This document shows positions 1 to 11,382 of a stretch of DNA of 64,000 nt, one piece after another. Made by a program: the position numbers and the translations under genes. Numbering within the stretch: the stretch's first letter is position 1; every line of letters begins with the position of its first letter. A model generated the notes under the pieces. It ran no database searches and was not told the DNA's origin. It was given only the letters and a program-made list of their open reading frames with translations. Origin of the DNA: Riptortus pedestris (Eukaryota; Arthropoda; Insecta; Hemiptera; Alydidae); contig CM032231.1 of the NCBI GenBank assembly GCA_019009955.1, positions 39,837,501 to 39,901,500 on the forward strand, in the 5' to 3' direction.

Positions 1-545
1 AAAGTTGTTTATTTTGTCATTTAGAGTAACTTTTGTTATATACACTTTCGTCGTATACCCAAGTATAAATGCGTTTTACGCTAAAAATTAGAGCGGGAGT
101 CAACAATTTTATTTGGCACAAAAGACTCAACTGAACTAAACGAAACTCCGTATGTAGGTTGGTATTAACTCATCCTTGATTATAATCTATAGGAACATTT
201 TTTGGAACGAACAGGAAAAGGGGTTGTAATGAAGGCACGAAATGAAAAATTGCAAAATTTTCTTTTTAATGTTTTTTCTGCAAACATGCACATAATAAAA
301 GTTGTTTATTTTGTTATTTAGAGTAACTTTTGTTATATACACTTTTATCCTATAAGGAAGTATAAACGACATACATATACGCTAAAAATTTTAAGTGAGG
401 GCACTCAACTGAACATGACTCAGTATCATCTGACGTTTGCACCAACTACTACTAAATTATAAGCTATATTAACAATAATGCTCATAACAAAAACTGTTCC
501 ATTGTTATTTAGAGTAACTTAATATATATCTTGGTCGTATAAAAA
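1..545 (+). repeat. Helitron leader tandem repeat
   Basis: Three imperfect copies of a unit beginning (A)AAGTTGTTTATTTTG near 1, 297 and 490. Each runs into a GAGTAACTTTTGTTATA segment and the first two then into an ACGCTAAAAATT segment. The same unit recurs at 23455-23780 and, in reverse, at 50400-51000 inside short Helitrons, so it is part of that family and not host sequence. Confidence 0.65.
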
Positions 546-1384
546 TATATATGTTGTAGTCTGCAATTCAGTCCAATGTTTGAATATGTTATACCATTCT
601 ATGTTTTAATGTAATTTTACCTCACCATGATAAATTACGGCAATAAACAAGAACATTTCAATTGTATGATGCATTTTTAAAACAATTAACTGATTTCATG
701 AGGAACAAAGTATACTACCCCCCCCCCCCTTCTTTCACCGGAACATTAATTATTCGGAAGTAAGTAATTTCTTCCTTCAATGAGTTTAAAAAATCAATTA
801 ATTCACAAAAAACGAAAGTATTTAAACATACATAATTAGAATTATAAATAGAATGTGAATTTAAGGTAATGTACGCGGAATTGAGAATTAGAGTTAGAGT
901 CATGTTCTGTTGGTTAACCTGGAGCGTCGTGGAGGGGTGGGGAGATCTTCCTGCAATCTAGAACCTCTCTCACTGCCTCTTTGTTTCGCCAGCTCTCAAT
1001 CGTGCAACATATTGGCTATTTAAGCTGTATTTCATCAGTTGCACTGCGATTCTAATCCTTCAATTTTTGGATTATATTTACACATATGCTTAAAGCTATA
1101 CCTTTACTACTGGGAGAAATTAGATTGAAGGCATTTTTTGTTTATTGAGGTTAAATTATAGACCTCCCAGCGTCAAAGGTTTGCGCCAGCCATATTTTTT
1201 TGGGAATACAGTAATTATACATTTTGTTATAATTCTGTCGACGTTTATTAGTAATTTAAAGTGAAAGGAGTTAATTTTGGAAATTAAACTAATACGTTGT
1301 AGTTATTTTTTATACTGGGCTTCATAAATTATTGTTTTTTTTTCATAATCTTCGTCTTAATTATTATTTTTAAGTCTTATTGAA
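546..1384. other. Helitron 5' region, no gene seen
   Basis: AT-rich stretch with no supported coding region. It contains a C11 run at 718-729. It is probably untranslated Helitron DNA upstream of the Rep/helicase gene, but the boundary is not visible. Confidence 0.4.
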
Positions 1385-1650
1385 TAATATAAGCAGGAAG
1401 TAGGTATATTAGTAATAAGAAAATCAGTAGTAATTATATTAGTTGTGAGTATATTAATAGTAAGTATATTAGTAGTAAGTAAATCAGTAGTAAGTATATT
1501 AGTAGTAAGTTAATCAGCAGTTAGTATATTATTAGTGAGTAAATCAGTAGTAAGTATATTAGTAGTAAGTAAATCAGCAGTTAATATATTATTAGTGAGT
1601 AAATCAGTAGTAAGTAAATCATTATTAAGTTTATTAGTAGTATATTAGAG
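1385..1650 (+). repeat. Degenerate minisatellite (AGTAAGTATATTAGT type)
   Basis: Tandem array alternating TATTAGTAGTAAG with AAATCAGTAGTAAG, about 28 bp per double unit and roughly nine units, with point differences. It lies 160 bp upstream of the Helitron start codon. Confidence 0.75.
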
Positions 1651-1807
1651 CTTTAGTCCCTTTATAATTGCTTATTTGTGTCACGTTAGTATTATTATTT
1701 CTTTTTAACAGCCAGTATTTGGTGAAAGAGTATATTATTAATAATTTCTATCACATTTAATTTGTTTTTTCTTAGTAAACGAATTCATATTAATTAAATA
1801 AAACAAA

Positions 1808-4119
1808 ATGCCCAGACCTAAGCGTAGTAATTTAAGTAAACAATCTACGCGAGCCAAAAGAATGAAAATATCGAGGCAGAATGAAACTGATAGTTCAAAG
1901 GAAGAGCGCCTTTCTGCGCAGAGGGACAGGCAGTCCTGTTCTAGATCAGATGAAACTGCTTCCCAGAGAGAAGAACGCCTCAATTCCCAGAGAGCGAGGC
2001 AGTCTGGCTATAGGACGATAGAATCCTTACCAAAGCATGAAGCTCGCCTCAGCTCTCAGAGAGTTAGGCAAGCCTGCTTGAGGGCAGATGAGAGTGGAGA
2101 AGAGCATGAAGCTCGCCTCAGCTCTCAGAGAGTTAGGCAAGCCTGCTTGAGGGCAGATGAGAGTGGAGAAGAGCATGAAGCTCGCCTCAGCTCTCAGAGA
2201 GTTAGGCAAGCGTGCTTGAGGGCAGATGAGAGTGAACAAGAGCATGAAGCTCGCCTCAGCTCTCAGAGAGTTAGGCAAGCCTGCTTGAGGGCAGATGAGA
2301 GTGAACAAGAGCATGAAGCTCGCCTCAGCTCTCAGAGAGTTAGGCAAGCGTGCTTGAGGGCAGATGAGAGTGGAGAAGAGCATGAAGCTCGCCTCAGCTC
2401 TCAGAGAGTTAGGCAAGCGTGCTTGAGGGCAGATGAGAGTGAACAAGAGCATGAAGCTCGCCTCAGCTCTCAGAGAGTTAGGCAAGTCTGCTTAAGGGCC
2501 GAAGAATCGCTAGAGGAGCGAGAAGCTCGCCTCAACTCTCAGAGGGTTAGGCAAGCCTGCTTAAGGTCTTTAGAAACTGAAGCAGAACATGAGGAGCGGG
2601 TCAGAGCACAAAAACATCGACAAGCTTCCTTGCGTGCTGCCGAATCTGATGAACAGCGGGAAGCACGTTTGGAAGCAAATTGCTTTAGACTAGCTGAGAT
2701 CCGTTCTCTAGAAGACGCTCAAGGCCGAGAAAACCGGCTTGAAGCTCGAAGGATAGAATATTTTTATAATTCTGAAATCCATACAAAAAATTTAGAAAAG
2801 GAAAGACAAAGAATCAATAACATTAGAGACTCAGAAAACAGCAATGAGCGTTGTGATCGCCTAGAATCAGACATAGAGAGGCACATTGTAATTAGGGAAA
2901 CGGAGGATGAAAATGCGCGTAGATCGCGGCTTCTAGCTGATAGGATTAGACATGCAACAGCAAGTCGCCAGTGGGAACATAAAATTAATTCTGGATTTTC
3001 ATACGAACCTTCGATTGACTATATTAGCCAGTCAAACATTGGTTCTATGAACAAAACATGTTCCCACTGTAACGCTTTAAAATGGAAGAATGAACCAAAA
3101 GGGCTTTGCTGCTCTTTTGGCAAAGTAAAACTTTCTCCCATTTTAGCTCCTCCAGAACCACTTAATTCACTAATTATTGGCCAACACCCAGATTCAAAAC
3201 ATTTTCTGAACCATGCGAGACAATACAATAACTTATTTCAGATGACGTCTTTTGGTGCTTCAGAAATTTTTGAATCTAATTATATGCCAACTTTCAAAAT
3301 ACAAGGTCAAGTGTACCATTTAATAGGCTCATTACTGCCAGAAACTAATCATGAACCACAATTTTTACAAATTTATTTTATTTCAGATTATAAAGCTCAA
3401 GTAGATAAAAGATTGGAGTACGCAAATAATTTGAAAAGCTCTTTGGTGGATTCATTGCAGAGCATGTTGCATGAATGCAATCCTTATATTCACAGTTTCA
3501 AATCTGCTCTGCAATCAATTTCACCAGACAGAATGGACGATTACAAAATAGTAATAAATGCAGACAGACGTCCTTCGTCAGAACATAGAGGTCGCTACAA
3601 TGCGCCTCATGTTGACGAAGTGGCTGTCTTAATGATCGACGAAGCATGTGGTAAAAGGGATATAGTTCTGAGGACTCACCAAGGAGAGCTTAAAAGAATA
3701 GCCGAGACCCACAGGTCTTATGATGCTTTACAGTATCCTCTGATGTTCTGTAGAGGTGAAGATGGTTACAATTTATTGGTTTACCAAAATAACCCATCCA
3801 CTGATGAGGAGAACTCAGAAAAGAAAGTCTCGGCTCTTCAATTTTACTGTTATAGACTAATGATTAGGCCAGGCCAATTTAATATCATTCATTATTTCAA
3901 AAATCTTACTAATCAATTTTTAGTTGACATGTATGCGAAAGTAGAAACGGAAAGACTCCAGTTCATAAGAAATAATCAGACAAAATTACGTGTGGAACAG
4001 TACGTACGTTTAATAGATGCTTTGCAGCAAGGAGATGGAAGCACAGAGAATCTAGGTTGGTTGGTGATTCTACCATCTAACTTCACTGGATCTCCTAGCT
4101 ATATGCACGAACGTACTCG
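1808..4119 (+). CDS. Helitron Rep/helicase, N-terminal frame
   Basis: N-terminal part of the Helitron replication initiator-helicase. The frame opens at ATG 1808 and stops at 4249, but homology leaves it near 4120. Residues 1-35 are basic. Residues 78-238 are seven tandem 23-residue units of the form EARLSSQRVRQACLRADES plus an acidic tail, flanked by more divergent copies (about residues 30-77 and 239-380), all charged and probably coiled. A CxxC pair (CSHCNALKW, then CCSFGK) follows near residue 420, then the Helitron-like N domain. After 4120 the conserved R-P-D-L-F and N-P-K-W residues continue only in the next frame, so one base is missing (or two inserted) around 4115-4120. Confidence 0.85.
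2039..2521 (+). repeat. 69-bp coding minisatellite, seven units
   Basis: Seven direct tandem 69-bp units starting at 2039, 2108, 2177, 2246, 2315, 2384 and 2453. The length is a multiple of three, so the frame is kept and each unit adds 23 residues. Units differ mainly at GGAGAA versus GAACAA (Gly-Glu or Glu-Gln) and at GCCTGC versus GCGTGC; the order of variants suggests block duplication. The opposite-strand open frame at 2027-2485 is a shadow of this repeat. Confidence 0.95.
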
Positions 4120-7100
4120 GATGCCTTTTGCTATGTCAGAAAGTATTCTCGGCCTGACCTATTCATTACAATTACAACAAACCCTAAATGGGACGAAATT
4201 AAAAATGAACTATTTCCTGGACAAATTCCACAAGATCGGCATGATTTAATTTCAAGAGTTTTTCATCTGAAATTAAAACTGCTGATCGATTTATTGACCC
4301 AGGAACAAATATTTGGGAAGACTCGCTGCTACATGTATTCAGTCGAATGGCAGAAAAGAGGCCTACCTCATGCGCACATCCTACTCTGGCTTGAGGATAA
4401 AATAAGGCCTAATCAAATTGATCAATGCCTACGAGCGGAATTTCCTAACCCTGAAGAAGACCCTGAACTTCATGAGATTGTCAAGTCTCACATGATTCAT
4501 GGGCCATGTGGTCTTCTAAACATGCAATCTCCTTGCATGAAGGAAGGAAAGTGCACTAAGAGGTATCCAAGGTCATTCATTCAGGAAACCCTCACAGGAG
4601 AAGATGGCTACCCTACTTACAGGCGACGGGGCCCTGATTCTGGAGGCTTTACAACCCAGCTTCAGATGAATAAGCAAACGGTTGTCATCGATAATAGATG
4701 GGTAGTTCCATATTCCCCTGTGTTGTTGAGGACATTCAAGACACATATCAATGTTGAATTCTGTAGCAGCGTGAAAAGTATAAAATACATATGCAAATAT
4801 GTGAATAAAGGAAGTGACCAGGCCTGTTTTGCTGTGCAAAATGAATGCGATGAAGTACTGAAATATCAATCAGGAAGATACATCAGTACTTCTGAGGCCA
4901 TTTGGAGACTCTTATCGTTTCCTATCCATGAAAGATACCCTCCTGTAATTCATCTTGACGTGCATCTTGAGAACGGGCAAAGGGTGTATTTCAAACCAGA
5001 AAATGCCCAAAACAGAGTAGCTAACCCTCGCAGCACTTCTCTAATGGCGTTTTTTCAGCTCTGTCGTGATGACGACTTTGCTAAAACTTTGCTTTACGAG
5101 GATGTGCCAAGTTATTACACCTACGATAAGCAGAGGGGTGTCTTTCAAAGAAGGAAACGAGGGTCACCAGTTGAGGGTTATCCTGGTATAAGAAAAGAAC
5201 ATGTAATAGGGCGTGTCTATACCATTCACCCCAATAATAGCGAATGCTATTACCTCAGAATGTTGCTCTATAAAGTAAAAGGACCAACTTCCTTCCAAAC
5301 ATTAAAAACTGTGAATGGTATAGTCCAGCCGGGTTATCAGGCAGCTTGCAGAGCACTAGGTTTGCTGGAGGACGATTCCCATTGGGAAGACACATTGAGA
5401 GAGGCTTGCATGTGTCAGAGTCCATCAAGCCTCAGGCAGCTCTTCTCTATCATGCTGGTGTTTTGCAACCTTTCTGATCCTCTTCAATTATGGGCTAAAT
5501 TCAAAGAACAATTTTCCGAGGATATAATCAGAGACCTAGGTCGAAATTTCCCTGACATTAATATTGAATTTAATAGTGAAATTGAGAACAGGTCTCTGAT
5601 GTTAATCAATGACATAGTTTCTACTATTGGAGGGTTGTCTTTAGATAATTATGGGCTTCCCAAACCACACAATGCTCGAGGAAGTATGCTAAACCATGAT
5701 TTTCTAAGAGAAACCTCCTACGATCTCAATGAGTTAAATAATTATGTTAACACATATGAATCTAAACTTATAGAAGAGCAAAGGACTGCGTACAATATCA
5801 TTCTAAACAGTGTGAACTTAAATGAAGGCAGATTGTTTTTCCTGGATGCACCTGGTGGTACAGGAAAAACATTCTTAATCAATTTGATTTTGTCCAAAAT
5901 CAGATTTCATGGTAAGATTGCTTTAGCCGTTGCTTCGTCTGGAATTGCTGCTACACTAATCCCAGGTGGTAGAACAGCACATTCTATGTTTAAGATTCCT
6001 TTCGAAATCGACCACATAGAAAGTCCTGTTTGTAATATATCAAGGAACAGCAACGTGGCTAAAGTTTTGAAAGAATGTGTACTTATAATATGGGACGAGT
6101 GTACCATGGCCAATAAAAAAGCAGTCGAAGCATTAGACAGAACGCTGAGGGACATTAGGAACAACAATAGTGTCATGGGAGGAGTAACTGTGCTGTTCTC
6201 CGGAGACTTCCGCCAGACATTGCCTGTTGTTCCTAGGGGAACCCGGGCTGATGAAGTCAATGCTTCGCTGAAAAGGTCTCTTCTTTGGGCTCATGTTCAG
6301 AAATTAACTTTAAAAACAAACATGAGGGCGCGCCTAGGAAATGATAAAAACAGTGAGGAATTTTCTAATTTATTATTAAAAATAGGAGATGGTGCGTTAA
6401 TTGAAGTAGACAATGAAATTACTCTTCCAGAGGATTTATATAAACCAATTGCTAATATGGAAGAGCTAATTTCATCAGTCTATCCAGCTTCCAAAATAGA
6501 GGAGATGCCAATATCGTGGCTTTGTGAAAGGGCAATATTGACTCCTAAAAATGATTTAGCAGCTTCAATCAATTCGGCGATCCTAGGCCTTCTCCAGAGT
6601 GACGAGGTAGCATACACCTCAGTGGATACTGTAGTCAATCAAGACGATTCAGTACACTATCCTACTGAGTTCTTGAATTCCGTCACTGCTCCTGGGCTGC
6701 CCGCTCACAAGCTTTTATTGAAAGTAGGAGCACCAATAATGCTTTTGAGAAATTTAAATGCTCCCAAACTCTGTAATGGTACAAGACTTAGAGTAGTTAG
6801 GCTTTATAAGAATTTGATTGAGGCAACCATCATGACAGGGTGTGGAAAAGGAGAAGTAGTCTTAATTCCAAGAATTCCAATCATTCCGTCCAACTACCCG
6901 TTCCAATTCAGACGCCTACAATTTCCAGTATCTGTTTGTTTTGCTATGACAATAAACAAATCTCAAGGACAGACACTGAAAATAGCAGGCGTCGATTTGA
7001 GGAACAGCTGCTTTTCGCATGGACAACTCTATGTAGCCTGTTCCAGGGTTAGTTACAGAGATAACCTTTTCATTTATGCACCGGACGGAAAAACTAAGAA

Positions 7101-7128
7101 TGTTGTATATAAAGAAGCTTTGCTATGA
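4120..7128 (+). CDS. Helitron Rep/helicase, catalytic frame
   Basis: Carries the active domains in the second frame (first Met at 4294; homologous sequence begins at 4120). The rolling-circle HUH motif is H-A-H at 4369-4377. The two catalytic tyrosines are in Y-I-C-K-Y, codons 4786 and 4798, giving the two-Tyr nickase expected for Helitrons. A PIF1-type superfamily 1 helicase follows: Walker A G-G-T-G-K-T near 5851-5871, a W-D-E-C Walker B near 6090, and the terminal S-Q-G-Q-T motif near 6960. The end (VVYKEALL) resembles the usual C-terminus. With the N-terminal frame the protein would be about 1,770 residues. Apart from the shift at 4115-4120 no stop interrupts it. Confidence 0.9.
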   Translation, partial: DAFCYVRKYSRPDLFITITTNPKWDEIKNELFPGQIPQDRHDLISRVFHLKLKLLIDLLTQEQIFGKTRCYMYSVEWQKRGLPHAHILLWLEDKIRPNQIDQCLRAEFPNPEEDPELHEIVKSHMIHGPCGLLNMQSPCMKEGKCTKRYPRSFIQETLTGEDGYPTYRRRGPDSGGFTTQLQMNKQTVVIDNRWVVPYSPVLLRTFKTHINVEFCSSVKSIKYICKYVNKGSDQACFAVQNECDEVLKYQSGRYISTSEAIWRLLSFPIHERYPPVIHLDVHLENGQRVYFKPENAQNRVANPRSTSLMAFFQLCRDDDFAKTLLYEDVPSYYTYDKQRGVFQRRKRGSPVEGYPGIRKEHVIGRVYTIHPNNSECYYLRMLLYKVKGPTSFQTLKTVNGIVQPGYQAACRALGLLEDDSHWEDTLREACMCQSPSSLRQLFSIMLVFCNLSDPLQLWAKFKEQFSEDIIRDLGRNFPDINIEFNSEIENRSLMLINDIVSTIGGLSLDNYGLPKPHNARGSMLNHDFLRETSYDLNELNNYVNTYESKLIEEQRTAYNIILNSVNLNEGRLFFLDAPGGTGKTFLINLILSKIRFHGKIALAVASSGIAATLIPGGRTAHSMFKIPFEIDHIESPVCNISRNSNVAKVLKECVLIIWDECTMANKKAVEALDRTLRDIRNNNSVMGGVTVLFSGDFRQTLPVVPRGTRADEVNASLKRSLLWAHVQKLTLKTNMRARLGNDKNSEEFSNLLLKIGDGALIEVDNEITLPEDLYKPIANMEELISSVYPASKIEEMPISWLCERAILTPKNDLAASINSAILGLLQSDEVAYTSVDTVVNQDDSVHYPTEFLNSVTAPGLPAHKLLLKVGAPIMLLRNLNAPKLCNGTRLRVVRLYKNLIEATIMTGCGKGEVVLIPRIPIIPSNYPFQFRRLQFPVSVCFAMTINKSQGQTLKIAGVDLRNSCFSHGQLYVACSRVSYRDNLFIYAPDGKTKNVVYKEALL

Positions 7129-7670
7129 TTATTTAGTTATGGAAACAAAACAGCACATAAAAAGACATGCCACTCTGGTTTGATGGTAGGGTAAGTGATC
7201 AACTTGACACTTTCCCTGCCGTATTGTGGAGGCATTAAAGATTACTTCTTTATTTAACGTAACTATATTGAGTGTGTATCACTGGGTATCTTTGAGTAGA
7301 TAACAGAGTGGAATAACGAGTTTCAAATTTGGACCCTATGGCATTGTATTCCAGTGCTTTACCACAGAACAACAACCACTTCGTTATGTCACTACCTTTT
7401 ATTCAAAATTTTAAAATTCTCTTACCTAAGCTGACATATTCGGTATGTATGTTAATATTATGCTAGATCATTATTCTGTCATAAGCAATTCCCTGGTTAA
7501 AAACAGGCACCTCATTTACCGTGACCTATGTAAATCTCTATAAGTTCGCAATAGTTGCCAGACTCAAGGACTATTATTATACACACTGAAAACTTAATTA
7601 CCATAGGCCCTACCAAAAAATTATCATCAGTCACCAATGATATCCCGGGCGTAGCCGGGTACCTTAGCTA

Positions 7671-7671
<1 letters not shown>
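7129..7671 (+). other. Helitron 3' non-coding tail and terminator hairpin
   Basis: About 540 bp between the helicase stop and the terminal CTAG. No gene seen. The last 30 bases form the GC-rich hairpin that ends the transposon. Confidence 0.75.

Positions 7672-7729
<58 letters not shown>
7672..7729. repeat. (TA)n microsatellite
   Basis: About 58 bp of TA between the Helitron 3' end and the Gypsy LTR. It probably belonged to a HINE-like element, because the matching HINE-like sequence resumes after the Gypsy element at 12530. Confidence 0.8.
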
Positions 7730-7733
<4 letters not shown>

Positions 7734-8041
7734 ACGAAGGGATCACTTTAACATTCTTCGTTAAATAATTAAATAAACGTTTCAAACACATCACTTTTAT
7801 TTTAGAAAGTTGTAACATAGTTAATGAAACATGTAACTAGAAAATTAATTAAAGCACACACAACTGGGGACAACACATCTATATTGGTCTACGCCATTTA
7901 CATAACTGTCTTAAATGTTGCACTGGCGGCGTATATAGTTCCTGTTTCCCTACATCACTTCCCGGCAGGTTATCTTATGGTTACCTCTACAGCTATTCAA
8001 GACAACCGTTGTTATTATTGTTCCGGCGCACTTCCGCCACA
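7730..8041 (-). repeat. Gypsy 3' LTR
   Basis: 312 bp, near-identical to 12135-12447. On the minus strand it starts TGTGGCGGAAGTGCG. The far end holds inverted TTAACGAAG/CTTCGTTAA arms. Confidence 0.85.
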
Positions 8042-8299
8042 GTACTCCCCCCTAATAACGATGTCGAGGAATCTGACTTTTCTTTTAATCCGTCGGCCAT
8101 ATCGACTGATGGTGAGGGGTAGTGTTGGCGTAGGCAAAGCTTGGAATGTTTCAGCTGAATCTTCAGTGGTTTTCCTTGTTTGGTGCGCGGTGGCATTCGT
8201 CTGTTTCGATGGGATCTCCTCTACCAGCAGTAAGGCAGGTTTCACTCTATCCAAAGAGACGTTCACTTCCCTGTTGGCTTGTCTGTACGGCTGACGACC

Positions 8300-9322
8300 A
8301 GAAAAGGACCTGAATATGGTGGGGTTAATGGCTTCTTGACCATATCATCCCTGAGGAATACGTGAGAGCATGTTTCCAAGGCCTAATGTACAAAAGTCCC
8401 TTTGTCATTGGTATGGTTGTCTAACTTTGGCTGGGCGGATCCTCTCGACCGCGTCCTGTACTTCCTTGATGAGGGTGCTTGTGTCCTTTGCTGGAGCTAC
8501 GGGGAGAAGAAGTCTCTAGGGAGTCTGAGGGTTTGGCCATAGAAGGCTTCTGACACACTGTAGTTCGTACCGTCTTTAATTGCTGTACGAAGTCCAAGCA
8601 CGACCGTCGACAGGTACTTAGTCCAGTGTTCCGAGTCCAGACACATTAATGAGACATTAATGAACTTTTCAGGGATCTGTGCCACCTTTCAACCATTCCA
8701 TTAGACAGGGGGTGATATGGTGTAGTTCTGATCCTTTCTGTGCCTAGGTATTTTGCCAGGCTCCTGAATAGGTCGCTCTTAAAATTGCCTGCCCTGATCT
8801 GTTGTTACCTTGCTGGGGACACCAAATCTGCTGACCCATCCGTTGTAAAAGGCAGCGGCCACTGTATCGGCCGTTATGTCTTCCAGCGGAATTGCCTCAG
8901 GCCATCTTGTCTGCGTCGATAAGGGTTGCACAGTATATCATTCCAGCAGATGGTGGGAGAGGTCCTATGACATGTTCCAAGCGTCCAACTTCTGTGAATT
9001 TTCCTGGTGGAGAAACGGTGTGTCGGTAAACCTTCGCACACTGACATCCTATACAGCTGCGGACCCATTCCGTAATGTAAAATAATAAATATTTCTTGGA
9101 GATCTGCTTCCTTGTGGCTCGTATTCCGGGGTGGCTTAATTCATGTGTGGCCTTGAAGATGGGCTTCCTGCACTCCGGAGGAAGGTAGATCCTTGCTTGG
9201 GAGGTGGAGGTCTCACACAGGACTGGTTTAGTCGCTCCTGGAAGGGTGATTAGGCGTAGACTTAAGTTTGGGTTAGTTTTCATTGCCTTAATTTCGGTAT
9301 CAGCCCTCTGTAGTTCAGCCAA
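8300..9322 (-). pseudogene. Gypsy integrase region, broken
   Basis: The frame at 8897-9322 carries the integrase zinc-binding core (H in ELSHPGIR, C-I-G-C-Q-C near 9100) and the start of the catalytic core (GPLPPS, then ATLID). The frame at 8497-8685 resembles the distal core region (GLRTAIKDGTNYSVSEAFYG). Between them the reading frame changes several times. No functional integrase can be made. Confidence 0.8.
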
Positions 9323-9337
9323 CTTTGTCAGGTCGTT

Positions 9338-9700
9338 TTAGAAACTGATCTCCTCGATCCTTGAGAGTGCATCAGCAACTTGATTTTCTGAACCTACTAC
9401 ATGTTTAATGTTTGTTGTGAACTGACTAATATAATTTAACCATCTTATCCTAATGGGTGTTGCGGAGGATGCTTTCTGGCGCATTGCATATATTAAGGGT
9501 TTATGATCTGTAAGTATGGAAAATTCTCTTCCCTCTACAACAGGTCTGAAATGTCTTACGCTCAAGTAGACTGCTAACAATTCGCGATCGTACGCTGAGT
9601 ACTTCTGCTGTGCTTCAGATAAAGTTTTCGAGAAGAATCCTAAAGGAACCCATTTTCTGTAGAAGAACGGCTCCTACACAGTGATTCGAGGCATCACAAG
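9338..9700 (-). pseudogene. Gypsy RNase H region
   Basis: Shows LACDASNHCVGAVL (9615 frame) and LTDHKPLIYAM followed by ADALSRIEE (9338-9580), which are the conserved acidic-residue segments of the Gypsy RNase H and its join to the integrase. A frameshift near 9610 separates them. Confidence 0.8.
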
Positions 9701-11205
9701 CTAGCGAAAGTTCAGCGTCAGGTTTAGGATGTGAGAGTAGAGCTGCTTCTTGTAGAAGTAATTTACACTGCTCGAATGCCTGTTCGCTTTTATCGTCCCA
9801 AGTGATGATCCTCTTGTCGTTCTTCTTGGAATCGTGCAGGAACAGACTGAGTGGCTTCTGTACAGCTGCTGCCTTGGGTAGGCAAGGCCTATAAAAGTTG
9901 AGCATCCCTAGAAATCTCCGAAGGGATTTTACATCTTTAGGTTTCGAGTACTCTGTGATGGCTTGAAGCTTTTCCTTCTGAGGTTCGATACCTTCTGATG
10001 AGACGTGATACCCTAAAAACCGAAGTTCTTGTACACCGAATTCGCATTTCTCAGGGTTCAATGTAAGACCATTTTCCTCAAGCCGACGAAATACTTCAGT
10101 AAGGTGTTCAATATGCTCCTTCTGGCTTGATGAGGCGATCAGCATGTCGTCCAACAGAATCCAAACAAAGTCAAGGTCGCGGAATATTTCATCCATGAAT
10201 CTCTGAAATGTTTGAGCAGCATTTCGCAGGCCAAAACACATTCGGGTGAATTCAAATAAACCAAATGGTGTGATAACAGCTGTTTTAGGTATGTCCTCCT
10301 TTCGTATTGGTACATATATGGTAGTAAGCTCGTACGAGATCTATCCGAGAAAATATGGTTTTTCCATGGAGGTTATTGCGGAAGTCCATTAAATTGGGTA
10401 CTCCGTAGCGGTCTGAAACTGTCTGACTGAGAATAAAACTGTCTGGCTGATTAAGTTGCCTGTATTCTCCGCAAGGGCGAATTCCTCCTCCTGGCTTGTC
10501 TACCACGTGTAGAGCGCTGGCCCATTGGCTCTTCGAAGCTCTGCAAATTCCCTGTTCTCCCATGAGCCGAAATTCTTCTTTTACCTTCTTGTATTTTTCG
10601 GGAGGTAATCTAATTGCCTTCTCAAATACTGGAGGGCCAGTTGTTTCTATGATATGCTCTCTACTATGTGGTGGAGGTTCCTTTGTTGGAGTAGGCCTGG
10701 TGATTCCGGGGTATTTTTGAAGTAGGCTGGCAAAAGGGTGATCACGTGGTACAGATGAAATAGCTGAGGACAGCTCTTTTACAACTCTTCCTCTTGAGGT
10801 CAGACGAGTTGTCCTGTCAATTAGATGCTTACCCTTCAGGTCCCCCATCAGGTTAAAATGGTAAATGAAGTCAGCGCCGATTATAGATTTAGGCACATCT
10901 GCCTGTATAAAATTCCAAGACAGTTCCCTTCTGATTCCCAAGTCTAACTTCAGTTGCTTGTTACCGTATGTGTTTATTTTACTCCCGTTGGCTGCATACA
11001 GAGTAAAGACTTCAGGAGAAGGTCTTCTTTTAGCTTCCGGAGGTATAACAGATACTGCAGCCCCGGTGTCTATGAGGAAAGTCTGTCCAGTCCGCTGATA
11101 TCTGATGAAAAGTCGGCGTTGGGCTACTGCGGATTCGGTTAACGCCACTTCCGATCCGCTCTTTAGTTTTCCTTCGGCTTCGTCATCTTCCTGTCCCAGA
11201 CGCAT
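9615..11205 (-). pseudogene. Gypsy protease and reverse transcriptase, frameshifted
   Basis: The protease active site D-T-G-A-A is near 11090 (FLIDTGAAVSVIPP). The RT begins near 10600 (PCGEYRQLN), with FSRIDLVRAYYHI at about 10345. A frameshift at 10241-10300 precedes CFGLRNAAQTFQRFMDEI and the catalytic L-L-D-D motif near 10150. The thumb and connection region follows (LRFLGYHVSSEG, then LRRFLGMLNFYR). Confidence 0.88.
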
Positions 11206-11255
11206 GGTTGCTCACACTTCTGGGCCTTGTTTTTAAATTTAAAATGATAAAAACA
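11202..11255 (-). other. Gag CHCC zinc finger
   Basis: Minus-strand C-x2-H-x9-C-x3-C (C-F-Y-H then K-C-E-Q-P-C). This variant, in place of the usual CCHC, is typical of CsRn1/Kabuki-clade Gag. It lies in a different frame from the gag open frame, showing another shift. Confidence 0.75.
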
Positions 11256-11382
11256 TATTCAATCCGGGTTTTTTGGGTTGCTTTTAGAGCGACTATTTGA
11301 TCGTCTTCGACAATGATTATTCCCGTGATAATTGCTTCGCTGTCGGGATGTACCTAATTCTGCTACTTGCCGCGATAATTTT

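Larger units (their letters stand above)
1..7671 (+). mobile_element. Helitron (autonomous type), 5' end outside window
   Basis: Rolling-circle DNA transposon. The 3' terminus is explicit: a hairpin (CCCGG/CCGGG arms, 7643-7660) is followed by TACCTTAGCTAG ending at 7671 and then by a (TA)n tract, matching the Helitron 3' rule (hairpin, then CTRR, insertion before T). The Rep/helicase gene lies at 1808-7128. The first 545 bases contain tandem copies of the leader unit (starting AAAGTTGTTTATTTTGT) that also occurs in non-autonomous Helitrons at 23242-23850 and 50265-51274, so the element probably begins left of the window. One frameshift in the gene suggests recent inactivation. Confidence 0.85.

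Noticed and set aside
1385..1650. CRISPR-like regular repeat
   Set aside because: Units are contiguous and degenerate with no spacers; this is a minisatellite in eukaryotic DNA.
2027..2485. Minus-strand open frame of 152 residues
   Set aside because: It is the reverse reading of the 69-bp coding repeat of the Helitron; repeats of length divisible by three keep all frames open.
7627..7818. Short frame rich in Ile-Tyr
   Set aside because: Translation of a (TA)n microsatellite. The same applies to small frames at 16312, 26307, 48445, 51143 and 54041.
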